DNA of 64,000 nucleotides from an uncultured Oribacterium sp. (GTDB lineage Bacteria; Bacillota; Clostridia; Lachnospirales; Lachnospiraceae), in contig CAMKKZ010000003.1 in the NCBI GenBank assembly GCA_946413525.1, positions 1 to 64,000 of the forward strand. The letters run 5' to 3'. Under the pieces are notes generated by a model, which was given only the letters and a program-made list of their open reading frames with translations, had not been told where the DNA came from and ran no database searches. Within the stretch, counting starts at the first letter, position 1. Each line of letters begins with the position of its first letter. A program made the position numbers and the translations under genes. This document shows positions 36,830 to 46,400 of this stretch, piece after piece.

Positions 36830-37094
36830 GTATTTCAATTTGTCCGCAACAGTCCCGGCCTGTCTGAACCCAGTCCCCAACTGTATGAAATTTGTCCTTG
36901 ACAGATGAACCGAAGTAAACCTGTTTAAACCGGTTTAGCAAACGCGAAACATCATAATAATGAAGAAGTGGTATTAAAATCAATATTTAATTTTGAAATA
37001 TTGGAACTCAATATTGAATCTTTGAAATAACGGTAGTAAAATGAATTTGTAATAGTGAAATAACGGTAGTTTTTTCCGCAGCACAAGGAATGCT
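36830..37094. other. Intergenic stretch upstream of the AAA ATPase gene
   Basis: A/T-rich, with GAAATAACGGTAGT repeated at about 37024 and 37058. No gene is supported; it probably holds the promoter of the gene at 37174. Confidence 0.45.
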
Positions 37095-37145
37095 GTGGGA
37101 TGCGCCAAATACGGTATTAACTATGCTTGATGCATAATTAATACC
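37095..37145. repeat. Hairpin repeat (family W)
   Basis: GTGGGATGCGCCAAATACGG, then the perfect hairpin GGTATTAACTATGC-ttgat-GCATAATTAATACC with one G-T pair. It ends 28 bases before the ATPase start. Confidence 0.8.
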
Positions 37146-37173
37146 TACATCATATTATTTACGGAAGATATAT

Positions 37174-38511
37174 ATGTTTAAGAGAAAAGCTTTTGAACAA
37201 TTGAAATACTGGAAAGATAATAAGGCTCCAAAATACTCTGCGCTTTTAGAAGGTGCCAGACGAGTCGGGAAAACGACAATTGCGGAAGAATTTGCGAAAC
37301 AGGAATACAGATCCTATATCAAGATTGATTTTGCGAACATCAGAAAGAACGTATTGGATACATTCGAAGATATAGCAGATTTGGACATTTTCTTTCTCAG
37401 GCTGCAAACCTCGGCAGGCATTTCCTTATATAAGAAAGAATCTGTCATTATATTTGACGAGATTCAACTGATGCCAAAAGCCAGACAGGCAATTAAATAT
37501 CTGGTGGCAGATGGACGATATGATTATATTGAAACAGGTTCTCTGATAAGCATAAAGAAGAATATTAAAGATATAGTCCTACCTTCAGAAGAAATGAAAA
37601 TTCCAATTTATCCAATGGATTATGAAGAATTTATGTGGGCGATTGGAAATGACACTTATCATGTTCTACGGGAATTGTATAAATATGGAAAGCCGGTAGG
37701 CAGTGTCTTGAACAGAAAACTCATGCGTGACTTCAGGATATATATGGCTGTTGGAGGCATGCCTCAGGCTGTTGAAGCGTATGTAAACGGAAAAAATTTC
37801 ACTGAGATAGACGAAGTCAAACGTGAGATCATCAATCTTTATAAAGATGATTTTTTCAAAATAGATAATACCGGCCTTATCGGGAGAATGTACGATTCTA
37901 TTCCCAGTCAGCTCGCCACGGGCAAAAGAAGCTATGTCATATCAGCAGCGACAGGAAAGAAGAAAATAAATAAGGATCGGGAACGCCTGTACGATTTGCT
38001 GGATTCGAAGACAGTTCTGCCTTGCTATAATGTCCATAGCCCAAGCATAGCCTTAACTCAAACGATGGATAGCGATGTGCTAAAGCTATACCTGGCGGAT
38101 ACCGGTCTCTTTACAACGATGATTTTCAATTCATCCAAAGAAACGGATACAAACATTTACACAAAGCTTCTCAGCAATTCGCTTAAGGCTGATTTGGGAT
38201 ATTTATATGAGAACGCGGTTGCCCAGATGATCAGCAGCTCAGATAGAAAACTATATTATCATACGTGGAAAAAAGAAAACAGCTCTCATTACTTTGAGGT
38301 TGATTTTCTCTTATCTTCCAATACCAAAATAGTTCCGCTTGAGGTGAAATCGTCCGGAACAGGAAAACACGAGTCGATAACGGTTTTCCAGAAGAAATAT
38401 TCAAAACAGGTAGCAAAGCAAATATTGTTATCACAAAAAGATATTGGAAATATTGAGATGCTGAAGCTTTATCCTATATACATGCTACCTTTTATTCTCG
38501 AAGATCTGTAA
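37174..38511 (+). CDS. AAA ATPase with DUF4143 (ATP-binding protein)
   Basis: A 445-residue protein of the AAA_14/DUF4143 type. Walker A is LLEGARRVGKTTIAEEF, Walker B is SVIIFDEIQLMPKARQAIKYL, and TGSLI (usually ETGS) and YPMDYEEFMWAIG follow. The middle includes FRIYMAVGGMPQAVEAYV. The C-terminal DUF4143 region has LADTGLFTTMIF and a PD-(D/E)XK-like VDFLLSSNTKIVPLEVKSSG. Such proteins are common in gut anaerobes and often strain-specific; their role is unproven. Its A/T-rich base use differs from the neighbouring metabolic genes, which suggests acquisition. The last codons (E-D-L-stop) are repeated downstream as a 25-bp array. Confidence 0.88.
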   Translation: MFKRKAFEQLKYWKDNKAPKYSALLEGARRVGKTTIAEEFAKQEYRSYIKIDFANIRKNVLDTFEDIADLDIFFLRLQTSAGISLYKKESVIIFDEIQLMPKARQAIKYLVADGRYDYIETGSLISIKKNIKDIVLPSEEMKIPIYPMDYEEFMWAIGNDTYHVLRELYKYGKPVGSVLNRKLMRDFRIYMAVGGMPQAVEAYVNGKNFTEIDEVKREIINLYKDDFFKIDNTGLIGRMYDSIPSQLATGKRSYVISAATGKKKINKDRERLYDLLDSKTVLPCYNVHSPSIALTQTMDSDVLKLYLADTGLFTTMIFNSSKETDTNIYTKLLSNSLKADLGYLYENAVAQMISSSDRKLYYHTWKKENSSHYFEVDFLLSSNTKIVPLEVKSSGTGKHESITVFQKKYSKQVAKQILLSQKDIGNIEMLKLYPIYMLPFILEDL

Positions 38512-38622
38512 GCAGGAATCACTGGAAGATCTGTAAGCAGAAATTACTGGAAGATCTGTAAGCAGGAATCGCCGGAAGATCTGTAAGCAGAAATTACTGG
38601 AAGATCTGTAAGCAGGAATCGC
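38500..38622 (+). repeat. Five 25-bp direct repeats starting at the ATPase stop codon
   Basis: GAAGATCTGTAAGCAGGAAT plus TCACTG-like ends, five units in register; odd and even units alternate between GGAATCRCY and AAATTACT. The first unit contains the gene's stop codon TAA, so the array grew from the 3' end of the gene. Confidence 0.9.
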
Positions 38623-38664
38623 TAAATGCATCAGGGGTTTCGGAATGACAGGATGAATAATTCA

Positions 38665-38942
38665 AGTTACTACTCAGGTAGCCGCTTGCACTCGCTGCAA
38701 GCGGCGTACACATAAGCCGAAAAGCAGGCAAAAGACGCATGGGAATGCGCGTAAGCGCCGCGTCTTTTGCCGTAACTGCTCAGGGCACCTGAGCAGTTAC
38801 TAATTCAATAGCTTTTGTAAACAAAAGCTCAATCGATCCATGCGGCGGCTAATATGAAAGTTGAAGCAATGTAAGACAATACTATAAAGCTTCCGTGTAC
38901 CGGATAGCCCATTTCAGGCTATCCGGTACATCAAAACAAATT
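38665..38942. repeat. Cluster of five strong hairpins
   Basis: In order: GCCGCTTGCA-ctcgc-TGCAAGCGGC (38691-38715); GGCAAAAGACGC and its complement around 38727-38772; GTAACTGCTCAGG-gca-CCTGAGCAGTTAC (38772-38800); AGCTTTTGT-aa-ACAAAAGCT (38811-38830); TGTACCGGATAGCC-catttca-GGCTATCCGGTACA (about 38895-38929). No gene is present. The last hairpin lies 50 bases beyond the P-type ATPase stop. Confidence 0.8.
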
Positions 38943-38978
38943 CATAACCATTCCGGGAAAGCTGACATATAAAGCACG

Positions 38979-41081
38979 TCATGCCCGGAAAGCCGCGTCA
39001 CGCCCCAGGAGGTCCGTCATGCTGTTCAGGCTAATGCCGATGGTCGATATGTTATGGAGCAGTGCGGTCGTGCCCGAAGGAAATACGCCAAGCACCCCCA
39101 TCAGGATCAGGAAGGAATTAAAGGCAATGATACTGCGGTAATTGCCCGTGATCCTCCTCATCATGCCCTTGCTGATCCGACGCAGAACCAGGAGCGATTT
39201 GAGATCGTCCTCCCGGATCGTGATATCGGCAATTTCCCTGGCGATGGCCGCGCCGCTGTTGATCGCGATTCCGCAATCGGATTCAGAAAGCGCCGGGGAA
39301 TCGTTCACGCCGTCCCCTACCATAATGACCTTCCTGCCCCCCGAATGCTCTTTTCGGATAAAGTCAGCCTTCTGCTCCGGAAGCACCTCCGCATACCAGG
39401 CATCCGTCCCGACCCGGGCGGCCACGGCCCTTGCGGTTCGTTCGCTGTCCCCGGTCATCATGACGATCCTGTCGAAACCCAGCTCATGGAGCCCGCGAAT
39501 CGTGGCGGGAGCTTCCAGCTTCAATTGATCCTCAATGAGGATGACGGCAACCAGGACATTGTCAATAGCCATATACAAATGGGAATATTCATCCGGCAGG
39601 CTGTCAAAATGCGCCTCCTCCCCTTCCGGGATCCTTGCCCCCTCATCCTCAAAGATGAAATGATAGCTGCCCAGGCAGACCTTTTTCCCGTCTATCGTGC
39701 TGGCCACCCCGTGCGCCACGACATATTCCACCTTGCTGTGCTTCTCTTCATGGTCAAGATGCCGGCGCACCGCCTCATTTGTAACCGCGTTGGCAATAGA
39801 ATGGGGATAATGTTCTTCAAGGCAGGCGGCAAGGCGGAGCATCTCATCGGGATCCGTGCCCCCGAAGGTCTCCACCCCCTTCACGGAGGGAGCTGCCAAG
39901 GTCAGCGTCCCCGTCTTGTCAAAGACAATGGTCGTCGCCTCCGAACAATTCTCAAGGAACTTTCCCCCTTTTACGGAAATTTTATGGGCTCCCGCCTCCC
40001 TCATGGCGGACAACACCGTAATCGGCATGGAGAGCTTCAGCGCACAGCAAAAGTCTACCATCAGGATCGCGGCGGAGCGGGCGGCAGAACGGGTAAGGGC
40101 AAAGGTCAGCGCCGCAGCTCCCAGAGTCCAGGGCACCAGCCGGTCCGCAAGGTGTGACGCCTTGTCCTCCGTCACGGATTTTAACTTTTCGGACTCCTCG
40201 ATCATTTTGACGATACGGTCATAGCGACCGGAACCGGACACCTGACGAACCGAAATGGCCAGCTCCCCCTCTTCCACGACCGTGCCGGCATAGATCATGC
40301 TGCCGGGGCGCTTATGGACAGGGAGAGGCTCGCCGGTAATGGAGGACTGGTTCACCATGCCGTCTCCCTCCAGGACCACGCCATCCAGCGGAATCATGTT
40401 CCCGGTGCGGATGAGGACAATGTCGCCCTCCCTGACCCGGTCCACCCCGGTCAGGACCTCCTGTCCATCCGGCGTCCTCATCCACACCTTCTCAACATTC
40501 AGGGACATGGCCTCAGCCAGATCTTCCACGGACTTTTTGTGCGTCCATTCCTCCATAATGTCCCCAATGCCAAGAAGGAACATCACATTCCCGGCCGTTC
40601 CGAATTCCCCTCGCAGCATAGATACGAGAATGGAAACCGCGTCAAGAACGGATACCTCCAGCCTCCCCTTTGAAAGCGACCTGATCGCGCGCAGGATATA
40701 GGGCACCGACCTTGCGGCCGTGAACAGCGTCCGAAAGCCAGAGGGAAAGAGAAGCATGGCTGCCGCTCTTCTTGTAATATGGAAAAACAGCTTCTCCTCG
40801 TACTTCCTTGCCGTGGCCCTGGACGTATGCTCCGGTATTGTTACGAGCCCTTTTGCTTCCTCGTAATCAAAGGAAGAAAGGATCGACAGCACTTCCTCCC
40901 TCAAACCATCCCGGTACAGGATCACGACATTTCCGGTACGCTCATCTGCCCGCGCCCTGATGATTTCACTCCGATCCTCGAGAAACGCCTGGATCAGATC
41001 CGCCTGCGGGCCGGTCATACGCCTCTGGAAAAAATGCACCCGCATACGCCCCCGGGACTCATGCAGTATCCTGCATTTCAT
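38979..41081 (-). CDS. P1B-type metal-transporting ATPase with atypical membrane motif
   Basis: A 700-residue heavy-metal P-type ATPase; start at 41081 with AAAGGAG upstream. The N-terminus (CRILHESRGRMRVHF) is an HMA_2-like domain. Actuator motif SSITGEPLPV, phosphorylation motif VFDKTGTLT, nucleotide-binding HP in EEHYPHSIANAV, hinge MVGDGVNDSPAL. The transmembrane metal motif is DFCCALKLSMPI, without the usual CPC/CPH/SPC, and the C-terminal helix has HNISTIGISLNSM. The metal is uncertain. It follows the DUF6110-like gene by 2 bases and is the last of four small-to-large genes of one operon. Confidence 0.9.
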   Translation of the reverse strand: MKCRILHESRGRMRVHFFQRRMTGPQADLIQAFLEDRSEIIRARADERTGNVVILYRDGLREEVLSILSSFDYEEAKGLVTIPEHTSRATARKYEEKLFFHITRRAAAMLLFPSGFRTLFTAARSVPYILRAIRSLSKGRLEVSVLDAVSILVSMLRGEFGTAGNVMFLLGIGDIMEEWTHKKSVEDLAEAMSLNVEKVWMRTPDGQEVLTGVDRVREGDIVLIRTGNMIPLDGVVLEGDGMVNQSSITGEPLPVHKRPGSMIYAGTVVEEGELAISVRQVSGSGRYDRIVKMIEESEKLKSVTEDKASHLADRLVPWTLGAAALTFALTRSAARSAAILMVDFCCALKLSMPITVLSAMREAGAHKISVKGGKFLENCSEATTIVFDKTGTLTLAAPSVKGVETFGGTDPDEMLRLAACLEEHYPHSIANAVTNEAVRRHLDHEEKHSKVEYVVAHGVASTIDGKKVCLGSYHFIFEDEGARIPEGEEAHFDSLPDEYSHLYMAIDNVLVAVILIEDQLKLEAPATIRGLHELGFDRIVMMTGDSERTARAVAARVGTDAWYAEVLPEQKADFIRKEHSGGRKVIMVGDGVNDSPALSESDCGIAINSGAAIAREIADITIREDDLKSLLVLRRISKGMMRRITGNYRSIIAFNSFLILMGVLGVFPSGTTALLHNISTIGISLNSMTDLLGRDAAFRA

Positions 41082-41083
41082 GC

Positions 41084-41386
41084 TTAATTCTCCTTTTCCC
41101 CATCCCCGCAATTTGCCGCCAGAAGGGCCTTGGCGTCCTCAATCATCTGTTCGTCACAGGCATTCTGCCGTTCCTCGTTGATATCCTTTGCCGCGGCGAC
41201 AATATCCCCGATATTCTCCCTCAGGTTCGTAATATCCTTCATCACCGCATCCTTCATTCGAAGAACAGCCGCCGTCGTATGGGTATAAAGATTCTTCGCG
41301 TCCCGGCTGCAAAGAAGCCGGACTCCATAGCTCCCCGCCAGCGCCCCGCAGGCAAACAACGTTCCGATTTTTTTCCAGTTTCTCAT
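41084..41386 (-). CDS. DUF6110-like membrane-anchored partner of the metal ATPase
   Basis: About 100 residues; ATG at 41386 or GTG at 41392 could start it (AAGGAG lies 10 or 4 bases upstream). One N-terminal hydrophobic segment (IGTLFACGALAGSYGVRLLC) precedes a helical, charged region (MKDAVMKDITNLRENIGDIVAAAKD) with a C-terminal E-rich tail. It resembles small proteins regularly found before P1B ATPases in Clostridia. The gene end lies 2 bases before the ATPase start, so the two are translationally linked. The function is unknown. Confidence 0.75.
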   Translation of the reverse strand: MRNWKKIGTLFACGALAGSYGVRLLCSRDAKNLYTHTTAAVLRMKDAVMKDITNLRENIGDIVAAAKDINEERQNACDEQMIEDAKALLAANCGDGEKEN

Positions 41387-41520
41387 TTTCACTCTTCTCC
41401 TTCCTACTCAAGCAAAAAGAAAAAACGATTGTTTCAGTTTACGCTTCATCTATACTTGTTTTGAGATGATCAACAGTCCCCATACAGCCTTTTCACATGC
41501 CTGAAGGCATATTTTTTCAG

Positions 41521-41584
41521 GACGCATCCCTGTGGGATGCGCCAAATACGGAATCAACTATGCTTGATGCATAGTTGATTCCTA
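41521..41584. repeat. Hairpin repeat (family W) at the HMA-protein stop codon
   Basis: GACGCATCCCtgtGGGATGC then the perfect hairpin GGAATCAACTATGC-ttgat-GCATAGTTGATTCC. The TAG stop of the next gene (41584-41582) is at its edge. Confidence 0.85.
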
Positions 41585-41995
41585 CAAATCCTTTAGGGTG
41601 ATCATTTGCCAGATGTGGTATCCAATCTGGACTGGCATGGGCATGGCAATGTCCGCCACGGTCTCCGCCAATATCCGAAGCCGGAGCTTTCTTTTCAACT
41701 CCTGATCCAGCTTCCGGTTCTTCATTTCGGCGGCGCTTATGCGGTCTTCCTCCTCCCGGGTCAGCATTTCGACATTTTCGAAGCGGAATCGGTCAAGCCT
41801 TTTCAGAATATCCTCCGCGGCACAAGTATGCTCCAGGGCAACCCCGCCTGTCTGGCAAAACACTTCCACTTTTTTCACGCCCGGGATGGAGGAAAAGACA
41901 TATTTCAGAATTTCCGCTTCCTCCCCGCTCAGCCTTCCTCCGTACAGCCGGATCCTTAGCCGCCGCTTCGATTGTGCCGCGATACGATAGTTCAT
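41582..41995 (-). CDS. HMA_2-like metal-binding domain protein
   Basis: A 137-residue protein. The N-terminal 75 residues (YRIAAQSKRRLRIRLYGGRLSGEEAEILKYVFSSIPGVKKVEVF) fit the ferredoxin-like HMA_2 fold that also begins the P-type ATPase here, but no CxxC is present. The rest is helical with a short hydrophobic region (IAMPMPVQIGYHIWQM) near the C-terminus. It precedes the DUF6110-like and ATPase genes and probably serves them as an accessory domain. The stop codon is shared with a dispersed hairpin repeat, so the native 3' end may have been altered. Confidence 0.75.
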   Translation of the reverse strand: MNYRIAAQSKRRLRIRLYGGRLSGEEAEILKYVFSSIPGVKKVEVFCQTGGVALEHTCAAEDILKRLDRFRFENVEMLTREEEDRISAAEMKNRKLDQELKRKLRLRILAETVADIAMPMPVQIGYHIWQMITLKDL

Positions 41996-42085
41996 ACTCT
42001 TTCCCTCATATAAAAGTGGATTCTGAGCCGCACATATTTCTGATCCATTGACACATTACCATGTCAAAAAATCCTGACTTCCCGT

Positions 42086-42166
42086 TTATTTTTTTTCATA
42101 TCCCGTGACGATCGTGGCCAGAAAGCAAAAAACCGTTGCCCATGCAAAGAACTTATGCCATTTCAT
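42086..42166 (-). CDS. 26-residue single-span membrane protein
   Basis: A very small gene, MKWHKFFAWATVFCFLATIV then TGYEKK, with GGGGAGGAGAAT directly upstream of the ATG at 42166. The protein is one transmembrane helix with a short basic tail. Similar tiny proteins are seen beside P1B ATPases in Lachnospiraceae. It is preceded by a leader element (42167-42245) and followed about 90 bases on by the HMA_2-like gene, so it probably opens the metal operon. Good ribosome site and context support it; the small size keeps confidence moderate. Confidence 0.65.
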   Translation of the reverse strand: MKWHKFFAWATVFCFLATIVTGYEKK

Positions 42167-42246
42167 ATTCTCCTCCCCTGTCCAAAATAGGTTTTGACTA
42201 CTCTGATTCCATGACAAACCGATGCGGCATCGCGTCAGCAAGGCAC
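42167..42246 (-). promoter_or_regulatory. Leader element (family Z) before the metal-transport operon
   Basis: Minus strand: CTGACGCGATGCCGCATCGG, TTTGTCATGGAATCAGAGTA, GTCAAAACCTATTTTGG and then the GGGGAGGAG ribosome site. It matches the copies at 47548, 51144 and 58740 block by block. Confidence 0.65.
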
Positions 42247-42289
42247 CCATCGCAGAATAATTTTTGCAGCCTCGCCGCAAGCAGTATTA

Positions 42290-42616
42290 TACCACTAACT
42301 GCTCATTTTTCAAATATTAAATGGATTTAATAATAACGGAGTGAAAAGAGTGACTGTTCCCACTTCCACTGCCGCGTAGACCCCTTTATGATATACCAGT
42401 CAACAGTATTAAAATACACCACTCATCCTCTATAATCAGCATTCACATTACAAAAAGCACCGAATCTGACAGGGTATAATACCCCCGTCAGGTTCGGTGC
42501 TTATCTATTACAAATGTAATATATAACTATTCAGCGCCCTCCGGATTTCATGGATTCCAGAAATCCGGAGGGCGTACAAAACGCGAAGCGTCTTTGATCA
42601 GCCATATCTGACATTG
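42290..42616. other. Intergenic stretch with repeat fragments
   Basis: It holds a single X-type end (TTTATGATATACCAGTCAAC, about 42386), a hairpin around CACCGAATCTGACRGGGT (42459-42500) and a Y-type end with the hairpin GCCCTCCGGATTT/AAATCCGGAGGGC (42522-42575). No gene is supported. Confidence 0.6.
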
Positions 42617-43210
42617 TCACCAGGCTCCGGCTGTCCGCCTGGGATTCACAAAACCGTTCAGCCTGCCCTCCTCTTCCTCTTCGATATCCTCGAAATCAGG
42701 CAGACCATCCTTCCTGTTTGCGGATCCCGTGTCATACACCCTGTCGTTTTCCGGCTCATCCGCCCCGGCGTCATTATCCTCCAGCTTGCCATCCATGCCC
42801 CTGCCCACAAATGCCGCGACAATTCCACCCGTCATTGCCACTACACTTAATGTCACCAGGCCTTTTGTAATATCATCGGTACCCTTGACACGCCCCTCCC
42901 CGGCGTGATCCGGATGATAAATCACACTTACTTTTTCGCCCACTTCAAGATCATATGGCTCCGTGAACTTAAACTTATTCCCCTCAAGTTCAAATTCCAC
43001 TGTGGATTTTGAGATCCTGAACGGCCCAAGCCACTGTTCAGCCTTTCCCGAGACGACGCCATGTGTCGTCAGCGGGTGTGTGCTTGTTTTAAAATGTTCG
43101 GCATACATCAACGAGCCAAACAACAGCGCGCCCGCAACGACAGCGACCATGCCGCTGACTTTCAGTTTCTCCGTCAGGCGCCCTGCCCTTACCCTTAACC
43201 CCTTCTTCAT
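42617..43210 (-). CDS. DUF3592-type membrane protein
   Basis: A 197-residue protein. A first hydrophobic helix (VSGMVAVVAGALLFGSLMY) is followed by an extracytoplasmic beta-rich part (HGVVSGKAEQWLGPF, STVEFELEGNKFKF, YDLEVGEKVSVIYHPDHAGEGRV) typical of DUF3592. A second helix (VTLSVVAMTGGIVAAFVG) and an acidic tail (EDIEEEEEGR) complete it. Start at 43210 is preferred over 43261 because the extra residues lie within a hairpin region; the ribosome site (AAAAGGGG) is weak. The function is unknown. Confidence 0.7.
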   Translation of the reverse strand: MKKGLRVRAGRLTEKLKVSGMVAVVAGALLFGSLMYAEHFKTSTHPLTTHGVVSGKAEQWLGPFRISKSTVEFELEGNKFKFTEPYDLEVGEKVSVIYHPDHAGEGRVKGTDDITKGLVTLSVVAMTGGIVAAFVGRGMDGKLEDNDAGADEPENDRVYDTGSANRKDGLPDFEDIEEEEEGRLNGFVNPRRTAGAW

Positions 43211-43245
43211 TCCTTCACATCCCCTTTTGCCCGGTAACACTCTAA

Positions 43246-43283
43246 GTGGCTTTTCAGACAATCTGAACAGTCTGAAAAGCCAC
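43246..43283. repeat. Perfect 14-bp hairpin upstream of the DUF3592 gene
   Basis: GTGGCTTTTCAGAC (43246-43259) and GTCTGAAAAGCCAC (43270-43283) around a 10-base loop. It lies between the end of the giant gene (43492) and the DUF3592 start. It may end the upstream transcript or structure the leader; no U-run follows on the minus strand. Confidence 0.65.
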
Positions 43284-43491
43284 AGTTATTTTGGCAAAAG
43301 GCATTATAGCACATACCCAGGAGCTATTGACAAAAAGTTGGATATCGTAAGAAATGTTAGCCGCTTTGTAAACGTATGTTTATTTTCTGTAAAGGAACAC
43401 CTCCGTTTCCGGCCGCCTCAGCATTCCCTGTGCTGCGGAAAAACCCCAGGCTTGTTTTCCGCAAAGAACCCTGCCCTTCACTCCCTGGGCT

Positions 43492-46400
43492 TTACGGCAG
43501 GTTCGAGTTACGCTGCCTGACATTCGCGTTGTCATGCTGCCGCGCCACACTGCGCCTGTTCCCATTATTCGCCGCGTTGGCCCCTCCATCCTGCTGAATC
43601 AGGTCATTAAAATTGGTCTTTTTGACGGCCCGCTGCCTCGTGTAAGCCTGCAAAAGCTTCTCCCCGCTCCCTGCCGTGGCCATGCTTACAAGCTGACCCC
43701 GATCAGTATTCTGCATCATTTCATTAAAAGCCGGGTCGGCCAGGATCTGATCCCTGTTCCTGTTGAAAGAGGTCTTCAGCATAGCATTGACAAGCTTCTG
43801 ATCCTTCGTAAGGCTCACGACATTCTGGGAAAGCCCCGTCATATAGATCATGCCGGCAATATGCCTCTTGAAATCCTCTTCGTTAATCTGCTCATTCGAA
43901 ATCTGCGCCTGCTTGCCGTGCAGCTTCCGGAACAAAAACTCCTCCGGCTTATTGATGATTTCCCTTTTGTCCACATTGGTCTGCGTCATGCGGCTGACCG
44001 TTTCCAGGCTTTCCGAAAGCCCGTTGACTATCCCAAGACGCTTCTTCTGGGTACGGCTGGGATGCTCAATGCCCTTCACATGCTCCTTATAATTCGTCGC
44101 CGCCGTACGAAGATTGTTAATACCCACGACAATGGCGGAGTAATCCTCGTCCCCGAGCTGCTCGTTCCGCTTCACCTTCTGGTTAAGCTGCCTGATCTTT
44201 TCGCTGAATTCCCTTGCCCTGGTATTCAGATCGATATAGAACTGGGACGCGCCATGGAAGATGCTGTTCCCGTCCTTCACATGTTCGTTGTAATTCTTCG
44301 CGAAACGCGCCAGAGTCCCAATAATAGCGGCATCCGTCTTCGGCTGACCGGCCTCGACCTCTTTAAACTGATCCCTCAGTCCCTTAAGGAAGGACGCCTC
44401 TTCCTCCTGGCTGACCCTCTCAAACTCCGTCTTCCTCAGGGCTTCCTCATCGAATTCCTCCACCCTTTCACAGACAGGGAACTTGATCGGTTCCTTGGCC
44501 GGCTCGTTGGCTTTTTCCTTATCCTCCAGAACGATCAACAGGCTTTCGGTAAAGGATGTCGTTACATTACTGAAAATATTCTTTTTTCCCTGGGCAAGGT
44601 CGGAAAGCTTCATTTCCGCCCATTCCTCATCCTTCACTACCCGGATCTGTCCTGATTTTATCTTTTCCTGGACATTCACGAAGCGGTCCATGGCCGCATC
44701 CATTTCCTTGTCCGTAAGGCCCTGCCCGTCCAGCGTGTTCCTGAGGGCGGTCTCCCTCATATTGGCAATCTTTGAAGCCATCGCCTCCGAAACGACCGTG
44801 ATATTGTCAAGAGGCGTGTCCCAGTTGATGGAACGATCGGATGCCAGCCTGACGGTTCCGAAAGAGAGGTCATTATCGATGCCCGTTACGCCGATGCATT
44901 TTTTTCCGTCCTCAGAAAAATTATAAAAAAGGTTGCTCTCGTTCCGGTCCACGTTCATGCAGATATAATCCATGATCTGGATATCCGCAAGATCCTTAAG
45001 GGCCGGGGATCCGTCAAACAACGCAGTGTTAAGCTTCGCAGCCTCATCTCCCGGATTGATATCCATGAAGCTCTTGCCGGGCGCTTTTTCCATGAAGACG
45101 CCTTCGGTAATCTTGCCCTCCGCCCCCTGCACCTGCATGGTCGTGGCACGGGCGATGCACTTCGGGACGCCCAGGAGATCGCTCATCTTCGACATGGCTA
45201 CGTTGCGCTTGTCAATAGAGCCCTCCATATTGGCGCCGATATCCGTATAATTGTCCCGGTACATCTTTTCCGCCAGGGTAATACTTCCCAAAAAGTTTCT
45301 GTAATATGACGAGAGCTGCTTGTCCGCTTTGTAGCGTTCGGCCGTTTCCTTATCAAAACCAATCTTCAGATAATCGAAATTTTTGCTTCTATACCTGTTC
45401 CCCGGGTTCTGCTTCCAGTACTCATAGGTACGCCGGATGATCTCCGCACGCTCCGGATTCCCGTTTTCCCCTGACTGACGCTGTATTTCCTTCTCGAACA
45501 TCCGCTTGATCTGGACCTTCCCATCAATTTTGACGGAGGAAGTGAAGAAGCCCTCCACCGGCTTTCCGTCCTTCCCGATATAGGAAAGAGGGATCCTTTC
45601 ATTGTTGTTCCCGCTGGAAGAGGAAAGAACGCTGTTTGCGGGAACCACGACGCGGACATTTTCAGGGTTGTCGACGCCAAGCCGGTCAACCTTCCCTAAC
45701 CGATATTTGATTCCAGTTCCGACGGGAACAGCCGTCACGGGCTCCGTCTTCACCGCCTTCGGCTGCTCCCCGAACAGGACCTGCCGGACCTGCTTCGTCC
45801 TTGTATTCCGCAGGGCCTTCAGGTCTTCCTCCTTTTTGCGCTTCTCAATGATGCTCTTCATATTGAGAAGGGTCGCGAACTGGTTCATTCTCTTGGAATC
45901 CGCCGTATCATTGGCGAGATCAGCCAGTTCATATTTATCCCAGTCTTTTTCCGGCACCACCCGGAGGTGTCCCTTTTCAATAATGCCGGCTTCCTTATCT
46001 TTATAGAATTCCATCCCTTCAAGGATGGCCTGCTGCATCATCTGCGTCCTCTTCCATGCGGCATCCATCTCCTCTTTGGAGAGTCCATAGCCCCGCAGGG
46101 TGAGCTTCAATTCCTCCTCTTTCAGGCTGGCAATCTTCTGGGCGGTCTGCTCCCCGATGGCGCCCATATCCTCCGGGAAGATAAACTTGTTGCCAATGTG
46201 ACCTTTGTCGAGGGGCTGCGGCACATTCAGTCCAAAGGACAGGTCGTTGTCAATGGCGACGATGCCCTCCAGCTTTTCCTTCCCCTTCTCGCCGGAAAAA
46301 TGGAGCATGAAATTTCCCGGGTGCCGGTCCAGATTGCCGCAGATGAAGTCGATCGCCTGCAGGGCAGACACATCGTCGAAAACCGCGGAGTTATCATAAA

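Noticed and set aside
36669..36983. Minus-strand 104-codon frame
   Set aside because: Its readable part (DAHEKAKEICR) is the translated element V and recurs at 61164 in another context. No ribosome site or family was seen.
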